A stretch of 64,000 nucleotides of DNA from Rhizorhapis sp036570425 (GTDB taxonomy: Bacteria; Pseudomonadota; Alphaproteobacteria; Sphingomonadales; Sphingomonadaceae), in NCBI GenBank assembly GCA_036570425.1, contig DATCYF010000023.1:186001-250000 (forward strand). Reading direction: 5' to 3'. Shown piece after piece: positions 52,196 through 60,215 of this stretch. The position numbers were made by a program, and so were the translations under genes. Numbering within the stretch: the stretch's first letter is position 1; every line of letters begins with the position of its first letter. Below the pieces are notes generated by a model. The model did no database searches. It was given only the letters and a program-made list of their open reading frames with translations, and was not told the origin of the DNA.

Positions 52196-52597
52196 TCAGA
52201 GGTTGGCAGGCGGTCCTGTTGGCGGGGGTGGAGGCGCGGCAAGCCCGCGGCCAATCGCTACTTCTGCGATGCGCGTGATGAGCAACGCCGTCTGGACAGG
52301 GCGTGGAGCCACGACCGCAGCGCCAAGATCCGGCAGGTCGAGAGCAGCGCTAAATCCGGAGAAGGTGCATGGATGTCCCGTCGATTCCTGAGCGGGCTTT
52401 TCCTTATGCGTGTGGCCGTCCTTGTCGACCCATGCGGTGACGGCCCCCATGCCGGTGCAGAGCGTAATCGCAAAGCCGCTGCCGGTCGTTGGCATCCATC
52501 CAACCGGAATCAGCACGCGGAACATCAGTGCGAGCGCAAGCAGACCGAGCGCTGCTTTGCCGCGCATGCCGTCCAGTCTGAATCTTGCCCCTTGCAT
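52196..52597 (-). CDS. DUF2946 family protein upstream of the receptor
   Basis: 133 residues; AGGAGG lies before the ATG. One N-terminal membrane segment (GKAALGLLALALMFRVLIPV), then the DUF2946 pattern of a Cys in FAITLCTGMGAV and a GHPCTFSGFSAAL block, then a Pro-rich end. Function unknown; the family is often next to metal-linked TonB receptors. Same strand as the receptor and 94 bases upstream, so probably one operon. Confidence 0.8.
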   Translation of the reverse strand: MQGARFRLDGMRGKAALGLLALALMFRVLIPVGWMPTTGSGFAITLCTGMGAVTAWVDKDGHTHKEKPAQESTGHPCTFSGFSAALDLPDLGAAVVAPRPVQTALLITRIAEVAIGRGLAAPPPPPTGPPANL

Positions 52598-52655
52598 CGG
52601 GGCCTCCTAGCCCCAGCGGGGCGGAATGTCGATTGCCGGAACGAAATCTTCGCAA

Positions 52656-52732
52656 TGGTGACCCCGGCGTGACTCGAACACGCAACATCCTGCTTAGAAG
52701 GCAGGTGCTCTATCCAGTTGAGCTACGGGGCC
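52656..52732 (-). tRNA. tRNA-Arg (anticodon TCT)
   Basis: 77 bases on the minus strand beginning GGCCCCGTAGCTCAACTGGA and ending with an encoded CCA. The acceptor stem pairs (GGCCCCG with CGGGGTC, one G-T), the anticodon stem CCTGC/GCAGG closes the loop CTTCTAA with TCT, and the T loop reads TTCGAGT. It decodes AGA/AGG. No integrase or att duplication is next to it. Confidence 0.96.
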
Positions 52733-52819
52733 CCGGTGCTCTCTCCACGGAAAGAGGCGCGTGCCAGGCCGGGGCATAGCGCGGATTGCAATGTGGGGAA
52801 ACCGGGATATTGACAGTGA

Positions 52820-53569
52820 ATGGTCGAAAATTCTCCACCTTCGCTCCAAAAGCTCGATGCCGCTGCCCTCGGCGGCCGGCATTTCCGCTATTATGATTAT
52901 ATCATGGCGGCGTTCGTCACGGTTCTGCTTCTATCGAACGTGCTCGGTGCGGGCAAACGGGCAGTGGTGGATTTGCCGTGGATAGGGGAATGGCCGTTTG
53001 GCGCGGGTATCCTCTTTTTCCCGATCAGCTACATCATTGGGGACGTCCTTACCGAAGTATATGGCTATGGACGGGCGCGGCGGTGCATTTGGGCAGGTTT
53101 TGCCGCCACCCTGTTCATGGCCTTCATGAGCTTTGTCGTCGTGGAGCTGCCTCCGGCGGAGGACTGGGGCGGGCAGGGCGCTTATGAAGCCGTGTTCGGA
53201 CAAGTGCCGCGCATCGTATTGGCCTCGGTGGCAGCTTTCTGGGCCGGGGAGTTCGCCAACAGCTTCGTGATGGCCCGGATGAAAATCTGGACGAATGGCA
53301 AATATCTCTGGACCCGCACGATTGGTTCGACCGTTGTTGGGCAGGGTTTCGACAGCCTGATCTTCTATCCGCTCGCCTTCTATGGAGCGCCGGGCTGGCC
53401 GACGCACCAGATTCTGCTGGTCATGCTTAGCCAGTTCATCCTGAAGACAAGCTGGGAGGCTGTCCTGACGCCCGTCACCTATGCCGTGGTGGGGGCGTTG
53501 AAACGCCGGGAGGGAGTGGATGTCTATGACAGAGGCACGGATTTCTCACCTTTCGTGACGAAGGTCTGA
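52820..53569 (+). CDS. queuosine precursor transporter (YhhQ family)
   Basis: 249 residues with about six membrane helices. The family blocks FFPISYIIGDVLTEVYGYGR, FWAGEFANSFVMARMKI and WTRTIGSTVVGQGFDSLIFY are diagnostic of YhhQ/QPT proteins, which import preQ0/preQ1 or queuine. The cell also carries queC and queE in this window, so it combines de novo synthesis with salvage. No preQ1 riboswitch is visible upstream. Confidence 0.93.
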   Translation: MVENSPPSLQKLDAAALGGRHFRYYDYIMAAFVTVLLLSNVLGAGKRAVVDLPWIGEWPFGAGILFFPISYIIGDVLTEVYGYGRARRCIWAGFAATLFMAFMSFVVVELPPAEDWGGQGAYEAVFGQVPRIVLASVAAFWAGEFANSFVMARMKIWTNGKYLWTRTIGSTVVGQGFDSLIFYPLAFYGAPGWPTHQILLVMLSQFILKTSWEAVLTPVTYAVVGALKRREGVDVYDRGTDFSPFVTKV

Positions 53570-53571
53570 AC

Positions 53572-53940
53572 ATGATTCTTGCCAAACTGGCCTCGGTGTG
53601 GGGGCCCTTGAAAACCGGCTTTGAAAAGAGCGTGGGATTATCCGCAGACGCCATTCATGTCCACGTCGGAGTAATGCTGCTGTTCTTCTTTGCGTGGGTG
53701 ACGCGACGGCCCCTGCATGACTGGCGGCCCTGGCTGATGGTGTTTGCCGTTGAGCTGGCGAATGAAATCATCGACCTGAACCAGGAGTTCGGCAGCATCG
53801 AACGCAACTGGAACGCGTCCCGCCATGACCTGATCAACACCATGTTCATCCCGACGCTGCTGGTGCTGTATTATGGTGCATTGCGCTTGCGGGCGCAGAT
53901 GGCAGCGACGAAAGAGGCAGTGAGGACGCCAGCGGAATAA
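53572..53940 (+). CDS. small membrane protein coupled to the queuosine precursor transporter
   Basis: 122 residues, starting two bases after the transporter stop. Three hydrophobic segments (about 30-45, 55-68, 90-108). The middle WLMVFAVELANEIIDLNQEF and NWNASRHDLINTMFIPTLLV resemble VanZ-like small membrane proteins in topology, but I do not assign it. Its coupling to the transporter suggests co-expression only. Confidence 0.7.
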   Translation: MILAKLASVWGPLKTGFEKSVGLSADAIHVHVGVMLLFFFAWVTRRPLHDWRPWLMVFAVELANEIIDLNQEFGSIERNWNASRHDLINTMFIPTLLVLYYGALRLRAQMAATKEAVRTPAE

Positions 53941-53957
53941 ACCGGCCTCCCTAATGT

Positions 53958-54626
53958 TCAGGCAAGGACGCTTGAAAAAAGTCCTTCGAACAGCCGCCGC
54001 CCGTCGGTGCGGCCGTGGGCAGCCTCTATGACGCGTTCAGGATGGGGCATCATGCCGAGCACATTGCCTGCATCATTGAGGATGCCTGCGATGTTGCGCG
54101 CCGATCCATTCACCTCTTCGGCATAGCGGAAAGCCACGCGGCCTTCACCCTCCAGCCGATCAAGCGTTGCTTCGTCCGCGACATAGTTGCCATCGTGATG
54201 GGCTACGGGGAATGTTACCTGTTCACCGGCATCATAACGGCTGGTAAAGGCGCTCTGGCTGTTTTCAACAGTGAGAGCGACGTCGCGGCACACGAACTTG
54301 ATGCCGCCATTGCGCATCAGCGCGCCGGGAAGCAGGCCCGCTTCAGTCAGTACCTGAAAGCCGTTGCAGACGCCGACGACGGTGACGCCGCGCTCTGCCG
54401 CTTTCACCACGGCCCGCATGATCGGCGAACGTGCGGCCATTGCGCCGGAGCGCAGATAATCGCCATAGGAGAAGCCGCCGGGCACGCCGATCACGTCAAT
54501 GCCGTCGGGCAGATCGGAATCGCCATGCCAGACCATGTGAGTCTCACGGCCCGAAATTTCACTGAATGCCACCGCCAGATCGCGGTCGCAATTGGAACCG
54601 GGAAAGACGATGACAGCGCTCTTCAT
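53958..54626 (-). CDS. purQ: phosphoribosylformylglycinamidine synthase subunit PurQ
   Basis: 222 residues. Class I glutamine amidotransferase with the nucleophile in GVCNGFQVL and the His/Glu in GMMPHPERV. N-terminal VFPGSNCDRDLA and VPGGFSYGDYLRSGAMAA are typical. It supplies ammonia to PurL for FGAM synthesis. The start overlaps purS by ATGA. purL is not in this window. Confidence 0.97.
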   Translation of the reverse strand: MKSAVIVFPGSNCDRDLAVAFSEISGRETHMVWHGDSDLPDGIDVIGVPGGFSYGDYLRSGAMAARSPIMRAVVKAAERGVTVVGVCNGFQVLTEAGLLPGALMRNGGIKFVCRDVALTVENSQSAFTSRYDAGEQVTFPVAHHDGNYVADEATLDRLEGEGRVAFRYAEEVNGSARNIAGILNDAGNVLGMMPHPERVIEAAHGRTDGRRLFEGLFSSVLA

Positions 54627-54862
54627 GACGCGTCCGCCTTTTCGATGCGGTAATTTTCAATGACGGTGTTGGCGAGCAGTTTCTTGCACATGGCTTCTAT
54701 GTCGGCATCGCTGGTCCCGTCTGCAAGGTCCAGTTCGATGAGCTTGCCAGCGCGAACGTCATTTACGCCACTAAAGCCAAGCCCTTCCAGCGCATGGTGG
54801 ATGGCCTTTCCCTGCGGGTCCAGGACGCCGCCTTTCAATGTCACGAAAATGCGGGTTTTCAT
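54623..54862 (-). CDS. purS: phosphoribosylformylglycinamidine synthase subunit PurS
   Basis: 79 residues (RIFVTLKGGVLDPQGKAIHH, GVNDVRAGKLIELDL). PurS forms the bridging part of the PurLQS complex. No strong Shine-Dalgarno precedes the ATG. It stands 333 bases from purC on the same strand, so it may have a separate promoter. Confidence 0.95.
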   Translation of the reverse strand: MKTRIFVTLKGGVLDPQGKAIHHALEGLGFSGVNDVRAGKLIELDLADGTSDADIEAMCKKLLANTVIENYRIEKADAS

Positions 54863-55195
54863 ATCGGCCGATTCCCTGAAATGAGCTGTTCGCGGCCTCC
54901 CTATGCCGGGCGGCGGCGCGGAGCAAGATGTATCCTTTTTAAGTGTCGCTCTTTATGGCTTCAGCCCCGATGGGACCGCACCAACGGCCAGACAGACCCT
55001 TCAAATGCGCCTTGTTCAGCTTGACATAGTTGACACTGAGGAGCGTTGATTTCAAACGGAAAATCAGGCCCCTTGTTGGAGAATTACGATCCTACAACTG
55101 CCCGCCCGCAATGAGAAAGAACGCAGGCCGGCGACGTAGCGTGCCGGGAGGGGTGTAGGAAAGCCCTTTTTCCAAAGGGATCAAGGGCAGCCTAA
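54863..55195. other. non-coding gap between purC and purS
   Basis: Nothing coding is recognised in these 333 bases. A small perfect stem CCCTTT...AAAGGG lies at about 55163-55178, just after purC on the minus strand, and could be its 3' end. The tandem TTGACA at 55021 and 55030 on the plus strand has no matching -10. No purine riboswitch pattern is visible. Confidence 0.5.
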
Positions 55196-55975
55196 TCAGC
55201 CGCCCCGCTTCTTCCGATGGGAGTCAAGATCCAGCACGGCTGTATCGGCGCCCTCCGGCAACAGCCCCAGGCGGCGGGCCACTTCCTGATAGGCCTCCAC
55301 TTCACCGCCCAGATCGCGGCGGAAGCGGTCCTTGTCCAGCTTTTCGCCGGTCGTCATATCCCACAGGCGGCAGCCGTCCGGGCTGATCTCGTCAGCGAGG
55401 ATGACCCGGCTGAAGTCATTTTCCCAAAGCCGACCAAATTCCAGCTTGAAATCGACGAGGCGAATGCCGATCGCCGCGAACATGCCCGACATGAAGTCGT
55501 TCACGCGGATCGCCATATCAGCGATGTCGTGCATTTCTTCCTGGGTGGCCCAGCCGAAGCAGGCGATATGCTCTTCAGTGATCAGCGGATCGCCGAGCGC
55601 GTCGTCCTTGTAATAATATTCAATGAGCGTGCGGGGGAGCTGTTGCCCCTCCTCGATCCCGAGCCGCTTGGAGAGAGAGCCGGCCGCGACGTTGCGCACG
55701 ACCACCTCGATCGGCACGATTTCCACCTGCCGCACAAGCTGTTCGCGCATGTTGAGGCGGCGGATGAAATGGGTAGGGATACCAATTTGCGCCAGCAGTG
55801 TGAAAACATGCTCGGAAATGCGGTTATTCAATACACCCTTACCGCTGATGGTGCCTTTTTTCTGCGCATTGAAGGCGGTCGCGTCATCCTTGAAATATTG
55901 GATGATGGTGCCGGGCTCAGGCCCTTCATAGAGGATCTTGGCTTTGCCTTCATAAATCTGGCGGCGACGGGCCAT
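55196..55975 (-). CDS. purC: SAICAR synthetase
   Basis: 259 residues from MARRRQIYEGKAKILYEGPE; a start six codons upstream is possible. The blocks TAFNAQKKGTISGKGVLNNR, RNVAAGSLSKRLGIEEG, RLVDFKLEFGRLW and LADEISPDGCRLWD are diagnostic. It joins aspartate to CAIR with ATP in purine synthesis. Ahead of purSQ on the same strand. Confidence 0.97.
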   Translation of the reverse strand: MARRRQIYEGKAKILYEGPEPGTIIQYFKDDATAFNAQKKGTISGKGVLNNRISEHVFTLLAQIGIPTHFIRRLNMREQLVRQVEIVPIEVVVRNVAAGSLSKRLGIEEGQQLPRTLIEYYYKDDALGDPLITEEHIACFGWATQEEMHDIADMAIRVNDFMSGMFAAIGIRLVDFKLEFGRLWENDFSRVILADEISPDGCRLWDMTTGEKLDKDRFRRDLGGEVEAYQEVARRLGLLPEGADTAVLDLDSHRKKRGG

Positions 55976-56124
55976 GCTGGGGTCCCTACTCATGAAACGT
56001 GCAACAGAAATAATATGCCCCGGCGACGCGAATCAGGCTGATCAGCGCAGGCCGGGGTTATTGGGTCGCCCATATACCAAAGCCGTATATGGCGCAATGC
56101 GGAGGGGCGCAGCCTTTCCGCTGG

Positions 56125-57534
56125 TCATTTCGCTTCCAGTGCGACTTCCCTCCGGGGATTTGTCGCCACTTCCTCCGGATCCAGCAAGGCCACGAAGCGC
56201 GCGCGCCACCATCCGACATCCTGCTCCGCAATATTGTCCATCATGGCGCGCCAGCGCTGCTTGCGCTCCTCCAGCGGCATTTCCAGAGCTCGCAATATGG
56301 CGTCGGACACCTCTTCGGCTGAATAGGGATTGACCAGGAGGGCCTGCTTCAGTTGCAACGCGGCCCCTGCAAAGCGTGACAGGATGAGGACACCGGGATC
56401 TTCGGGGTCCTGCGCCGCGACATATTCCTTCGCCACCAGGTTCATGCCATCGCGCAGAGGCGTCACAAGCCCGATGCGCGCTGCCCGGTAGATGCCCGAA
56501 AGACGATTGCGCGGATACCCCTGGTTCACATAGCGGATCGGAGTCCAGTCTGCATCGCTATATTCGCCGTTGATCCGGCCTGCGAGGGAGTCCAGCTTGG
56601 CGCGAATGGCGCGGTAGTTTTCCACGTCCTCGCGTGAGGGCGGTGCGATCTGGACGAGGACGACGTTGCGGTGATAGCCGGGATGGTCCTTCAGAAAACG
56701 CTCATAGCCGAGGAAGCGCTCTTCCAGTCCTTTGCTATAGTCCAGCCGGTCGACCCCGACGATAAGGCTGCGGTCCTGCAATGATGCGCGCATCTGGCGG
56801 CGCGTCTGGTCGGCCTCCGGCGACGAGCCAGCCGCACAGAAGTCTTCGAAATCAATGCCTATCGGGTTGGCAATGGCTTTGATCGTCCGGCTGCCGACCG
56901 TGCAATCGTCGCCATCGACGGTGCCGCCCATCTCCTTTTCGACATAGTGTCGAAACGATTCCAGCCATTCCTCAGTCTGAAAACCGATAACATCATAAGC
57001 GAAGAGGGATTCCACCAGCGCCCGATGATGCGGCAGCGACACGAGCAGACGCGTCGGAGGCCAGGGAATATGCAGGAAAAAGCCGATGCGATTGGCCAGG
57101 CCACGGTCGCGCAGCATCTGCCCAAGCGGAATCATGTGGTAGTCATGCACCCAGATTATGTCTTCCGGCTCGGTCAGGGGGCAGACCGTATCAGCGAAAT
57201 GCTCATTCACACGGTTATAGCCACCCTCGAACGTCCGGTCATATTCTGCCAGGTCGATGCGATAATGAAACAGCGGCCATAAAGTCCGATTGGCATAGCC
57301 GTTGTAATATTCGTCGATATCCTGTTCTTCGAGGTCGATCGTCGCGGTCTTTATGCCCTCATCCTCGCTGAGCGCGATCTGGCCTGTGAATCTTTCGGTC
57401 ATTTCGCCTGACCAGCCGACCCAGATCCCCCGTGTTTCGCGCAGGGCAGCGGATAGCGCGACGGCGAGCCCGCCTTGCGCCGCGCCACTGCCGGGCTGAC
57501 GAACTCGGTTCGATATTACGATCAGGCGGCTCAT
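56125..57534 (-). CDS. otsA: trehalose-6-phosphate synthase
   Basis: 469 residues from MSRLIVISNRV, whose ATGA overlaps the GH15 stop. GT20 enzyme with the family blocks RLIVISNRVRQPG, WVHDYHMIPLGQMLRDRG, GFFLHIPWPP, GVDRLDYSKGLEERF and GLVTPLRDGMNLVAKEYVAA. It makes trehalose 6-phosphate from UDP-glucose and glucose 6-phosphate. Last gene of the otsB-GH15-otsA operon. Confidence 0.97.
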   Translation of the reverse strand: MSRLIVISNRVRQPGSGAAQGGLAVALSAALRETRGIWVGWSGEMTERFTGQIALSEDEGIKTATIDLEEQDIDEYYNGYANRTLWPLFHYRIDLAEYDRTFEGGYNRVNEHFADTVCPLTEPEDIIWVHDYHMIPLGQMLRDRGLANRIGFFLHIPWPPTRLLVSLPHHRALVESLFAYDVIGFQTEEWLESFRHYVEKEMGGTVDGDDCTVGSRTIKAIANPIGIDFEDFCAAGSSPEADQTRRQMRASLQDRSLIVGVDRLDYSKGLEERFLGYERFLKDHPGYHRNVVLVQIAPPSREDVENYRAIRAKLDSLAGRINGEYSDADWTPIRYVNQGYPRNRLSGIYRAARIGLVTPLRDGMNLVAKEYVAAQDPEDPGVLILSRFAGAALQLKQALLVNPYSAEEVSDAILRALEMPLEERKQRWRAMMDNIAEQDVGWWRARFVALLDPEEVATNPRREVALEAK

Positions 57535-59342
57535 CGACATTCGCTCCAAGGCTTGCTGAGCAGGACTGCGCAGTTGATGATTCCCACCAGTGAATAGGTT
57601 TGAGGGTAATTCCCCCACAGTTCCCCGGTAATTGGGTCGATATCTTCGGAAAGCAGCCCGGCCGCCGTGCGACGTTCAAGCATTTCGCCAAACAATGCGC
57701 GCGCCTCTTCCTTCCTTCCTGTCCGGTGTAACGCCTCAATCAGCCAAAAGGTGCATATGTTGAATGCAGTGACAGGCGGCCCGAAATCATCCGGCGCACT
57801 ATAGCGCAACATCACCGAGCCTCGTCTGAGGTCGCGTTCCGTCACCTCCAGCGTTGCAAGATAATGGGGGTCCTCGGCCGTCATGAAGCGCAGGTCCAGA
57901 AGTTGCAGCAGGCTGGCGTCGCAGGTGTCGCCCTTGAACACAGCAGACAGGCAGGCGCTTTCCGAACGCAGGGCATTGTCGAGAATCTTGCGCCTCATTG
58001 TGGCGGCGCGATCATTCCAGTAAGTCTCCCGCTCTTCAAGCCCAAGCGCCCGGGCGGCGTGGGCGAGCCGGTCGCAGGCTGCCCAGCACATGACAGCGCT
58101 GTAGGTGTGAACATTGGCGCGGGTGCGCAATTCCCAAAGGCCGGCATCGGGTTGATCGTAAACCTTCCATGCTCGCTCGCCCACTTCTTCCAGGGCGAAG
58201 AAGTCTTCATGTCCGCTCATGCGATACAGCCGCTTGTCGATATAGGCCTGAACAGAGGACAGGACGATCTGACCATAAGCGTCATGTTGAACCTGCTCGT
58301 AGGCCTGATTACCGACGCGAACCGGACCCATGCCCCGATAACCGGCCAGGGCAGGCTCTTCCCGCTCCTCCAGCCGGGCATTACCGCGCACATCATAAAG
58401 CGGTTGGATATGGCCGTCCTTGGCCCCGGTCCTTGCGTCATCGACGATGTTGCGCAAATAGGCGAGATATCCTTCCAGCACATCAAGCGCGCCGAGCCGG
58501 TTCAGCGCCTCAACCGTGTAATAGGCATCGCGAATCCAGCAATAGCGATAATCCCAATTACGCCCGCTATTGGCGTGTTCGGGAATAGAGGTGGTGAGAG
58601 CCGCGACAATGGCGCCGGTTTCTTCATGCTGGCAGAGCTTTAGCGTAATGGCGCAGCGGATCACCGCTTCCTGCCATTCGGGCGGGGTGGCGAGGCCGCG
58701 GACCCAATGCTGCCATTCGGCCGTCGTATCGTCGAGCATGCGCTGAATGGCTGGTCGCAGTGCGTCGGAAAAACTTTCATCGGGACCAAGGAAGAAATGC
58801 AGATCGTGTTCCAGCCGGAATGCGCTTTCCTGAGCGATCAGGCCAATAGGCGCATCGGTGGAAAGCCGCATGGCCATGGAGGATAGCGGCATGCGAATAT
58901 GGTTGGAGCCATAACGAACGTCAGGCTGGCCCTGACCCCATGCCGTAATAGGGCGAAGCCGGACGCGGATACGCGGCGATCCCGCCACGGGACGCACCAC
59001 CCGGACAAAAGCGACCGGCCGGTAAATGCGGCCCTTCCTCTTGAAGCGTGGGCAGAAATCGAGCGTCTCAACGATATTGCCTTGATCGTCCATTTGCCGC
59101 GTGCGCAGGATCGGCGTGTTGCGGACATATTCCTGGGTGATGCTGGTCACGCCCTCCAACTCTATGGCCCAATAACCGCGCGCTTGCGGATCGGCATAGT
59201 CGTCGTCGCTCAGAAGCGCGGAAAAAATGGGTTCGCCATCAACGCGGGGCAGGCAAGCCCAGATCATCCGGCCCTCCCGATCGATAAGGGCGGAGGTCTG
59301 GCAATTGCCGATGGGCCAGAGATCAAGCGTTCTTTTATTCAT
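57531..59342 (-). CDS. glycoside hydrolase family 15 protein in the trehalose operon
   Basis: 603 residues. AAGGGGG precedes the ATG; the ATG directly abuts the otsB stop. The (alpha/alpha)6 GH15 domain shows SGRNWDYRYCWIRDAYYTVE and a late SEDIDPITGELWGNYPQTYS. Members of GH15 include glucoamylases and trehalases. No signal peptide, so it is cytoplasmic. Its place between otsB and otsA suggests a role in trehalose or glucan turnover. Confidence 0.9.
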   Translation of the reverse strand: MNKRTLDLWPIGNCQTSALIDREGRMIWACLPRVDGEPIFSALLSDDDYADPQARGYWAIELEGVTSITQEYVRNTPILRTRQMDDQGNIVETLDFCPRFKRKGRIYRPVAFVRVVRPVAGSPRIRVRLRPITAWGQGQPDVRYGSNHIRMPLSSMAMRLSTDAPIGLIAQESAFRLEHDLHFFLGPDESFSDALRPAIQRMLDDTTAEWQHWVRGLATPPEWQEAVIRCAITLKLCQHEETGAIVAALTTSIPEHANSGRNWDYRYCWIRDAYYTVEALNRLGALDVLEGYLAYLRNIVDDARTGAKDGHIQPLYDVRGNARLEEREEPALAGYRGMGPVRVGNQAYEQVQHDAYGQIVLSSVQAYIDKRLYRMSGHEDFFALEEVGERAWKVYDQPDAGLWELRTRANVHTYSAVMCWAACDRLAHAARALGLEERETYWNDRAATMRRKILDNALRSESACLSAVFKGDTCDASLLQLLDLRFMTAEDPHYLATLEVTERDLRRGSVMLRYSAPDDFGPPVTAFNICTFWLIEALHRTGRKEEARALFGEMLERRTAAGLLSEDIDPITGELWGNYPQTYSLVGIINCAVLLSKPWSECR

Positions 59343-60110
59343 CTATCCCCCTTTTAACAGGCGCTCCCGGCATTCCGATAGCCAGCCTCGCACGGCCGCG
59401 ACGCCTTCCAGCCTGTATAGCGCCGCCGTGGGTCGAGGGGCGCCTGCCAGGATGCCAGCGCCATTGTGGCGTGTGGCGGCCAGGAAACCCTCCTCGTCCG
59501 TGACGTCGTCCCCAATGAAAATCGGCAGACCCCCGCCTAGTTCCGTCGCTTTTAACAGATGAGTCACTGCGCTGCCCTTGCCGGCATGGCCGGGGCGCAG
59601 TTCGAACAGCATTTTTCCGCGTTGCAGATAGAGGCCGGTTTCGTCGGCCAGCTGCATGCACAGGCTAAGGCAGTCAGCCTCATATTGCGGGGCCAGGCGG
59701 AAGTGCAGGCCTGCGCCCAGCGTCTTTTCCTCGACCAATATACCCGGCCTTACAGATGCGAAGACGCGCAATTTTTCCAGAACGAAGTCGATGGCCGGGG
59801 GCCGATCCATCGCTTCGGCGGATTGGCCGGGGCGGGCATGTTCCAGTCCGTGGCTGCCGGAAAGCAGAAAATCGCTCAGGCCGAAAGCCATGCGCAGTGT
59901 GGCGACTGAACGGCCGCTGACGATAGCAAGGCGGCCTTCGAGCGCATCGCGGAGGTCAAGGAGCAGCGGCCGCAGGTCGGGGCCTATCACGACGCGATCC
60001 GGCCGGTCCGCCAATTCGACCAGCGTGCCATCAAAATCCAGGAAAAGGGAGGCTCCATCCAGCAGGCTATGCGGTGGAGCGGCGAGCATTGGTGCAGCCT
60101 GTTCAATCAC
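59343..60110 (-). CDS. otsB: trehalose-6-phosphate phosphatase
   Basis: 255 residues; a second ATG seven codons in is possible. HAD-superfamily enzyme with the nucleophile motif LFLDFDGTLVEL, the RLAIVSGRS block and the metal-binding GDDVTDEEGF. It removes phosphate from trehalose 6-phosphate. First gene of the operon and divergent from parC. Confidence 0.96.
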   Translation of the reverse strand: MIEQAAPMLAAPPHSLLDGASLFLDFDGTLVELADRPDRVVIGPDLRPLLLDLRDALEGRLAIVSGRSVATLRMAFGLSDFLLSGSHGLEHARPGQSAEAMDRPPAIDFVLEKLRVFASVRPGILVEEKTLGAGLHFRLAPQYEADCLSLCMQLADETGLYLQRGKMLFELRPGHAGKGSAVTHLLKATELGGGLPIFIGDDVTDEEGFLAATRHNGAGILAGAPRPTAALYRLEGVAAVRGWLSECRERLLKGG

Positions 60111-60215
60111 GGCCTCTATCTAGGTCGCCATGCCGCGCGATGGCAAGGGCGCGTTGTCCGGCAATCGGCTCTCCCCCCTCGCCAAGCGGCAACGCGGCTG
60201 CTATTCCGGCCCGCG

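Noticed and set aside
52656..52732. tRNA-Arg as an island integration site
   Set aside because: No integrase, no repeat of the tRNA 3' end and no foreign-looking genes on either side.
55021..55035. Tandem TTGACA as a promoter in the purS-purC gap
   Set aside because: No -10 element at 16-18 bases after either copy, and the orientation is opposite to the pur genes.
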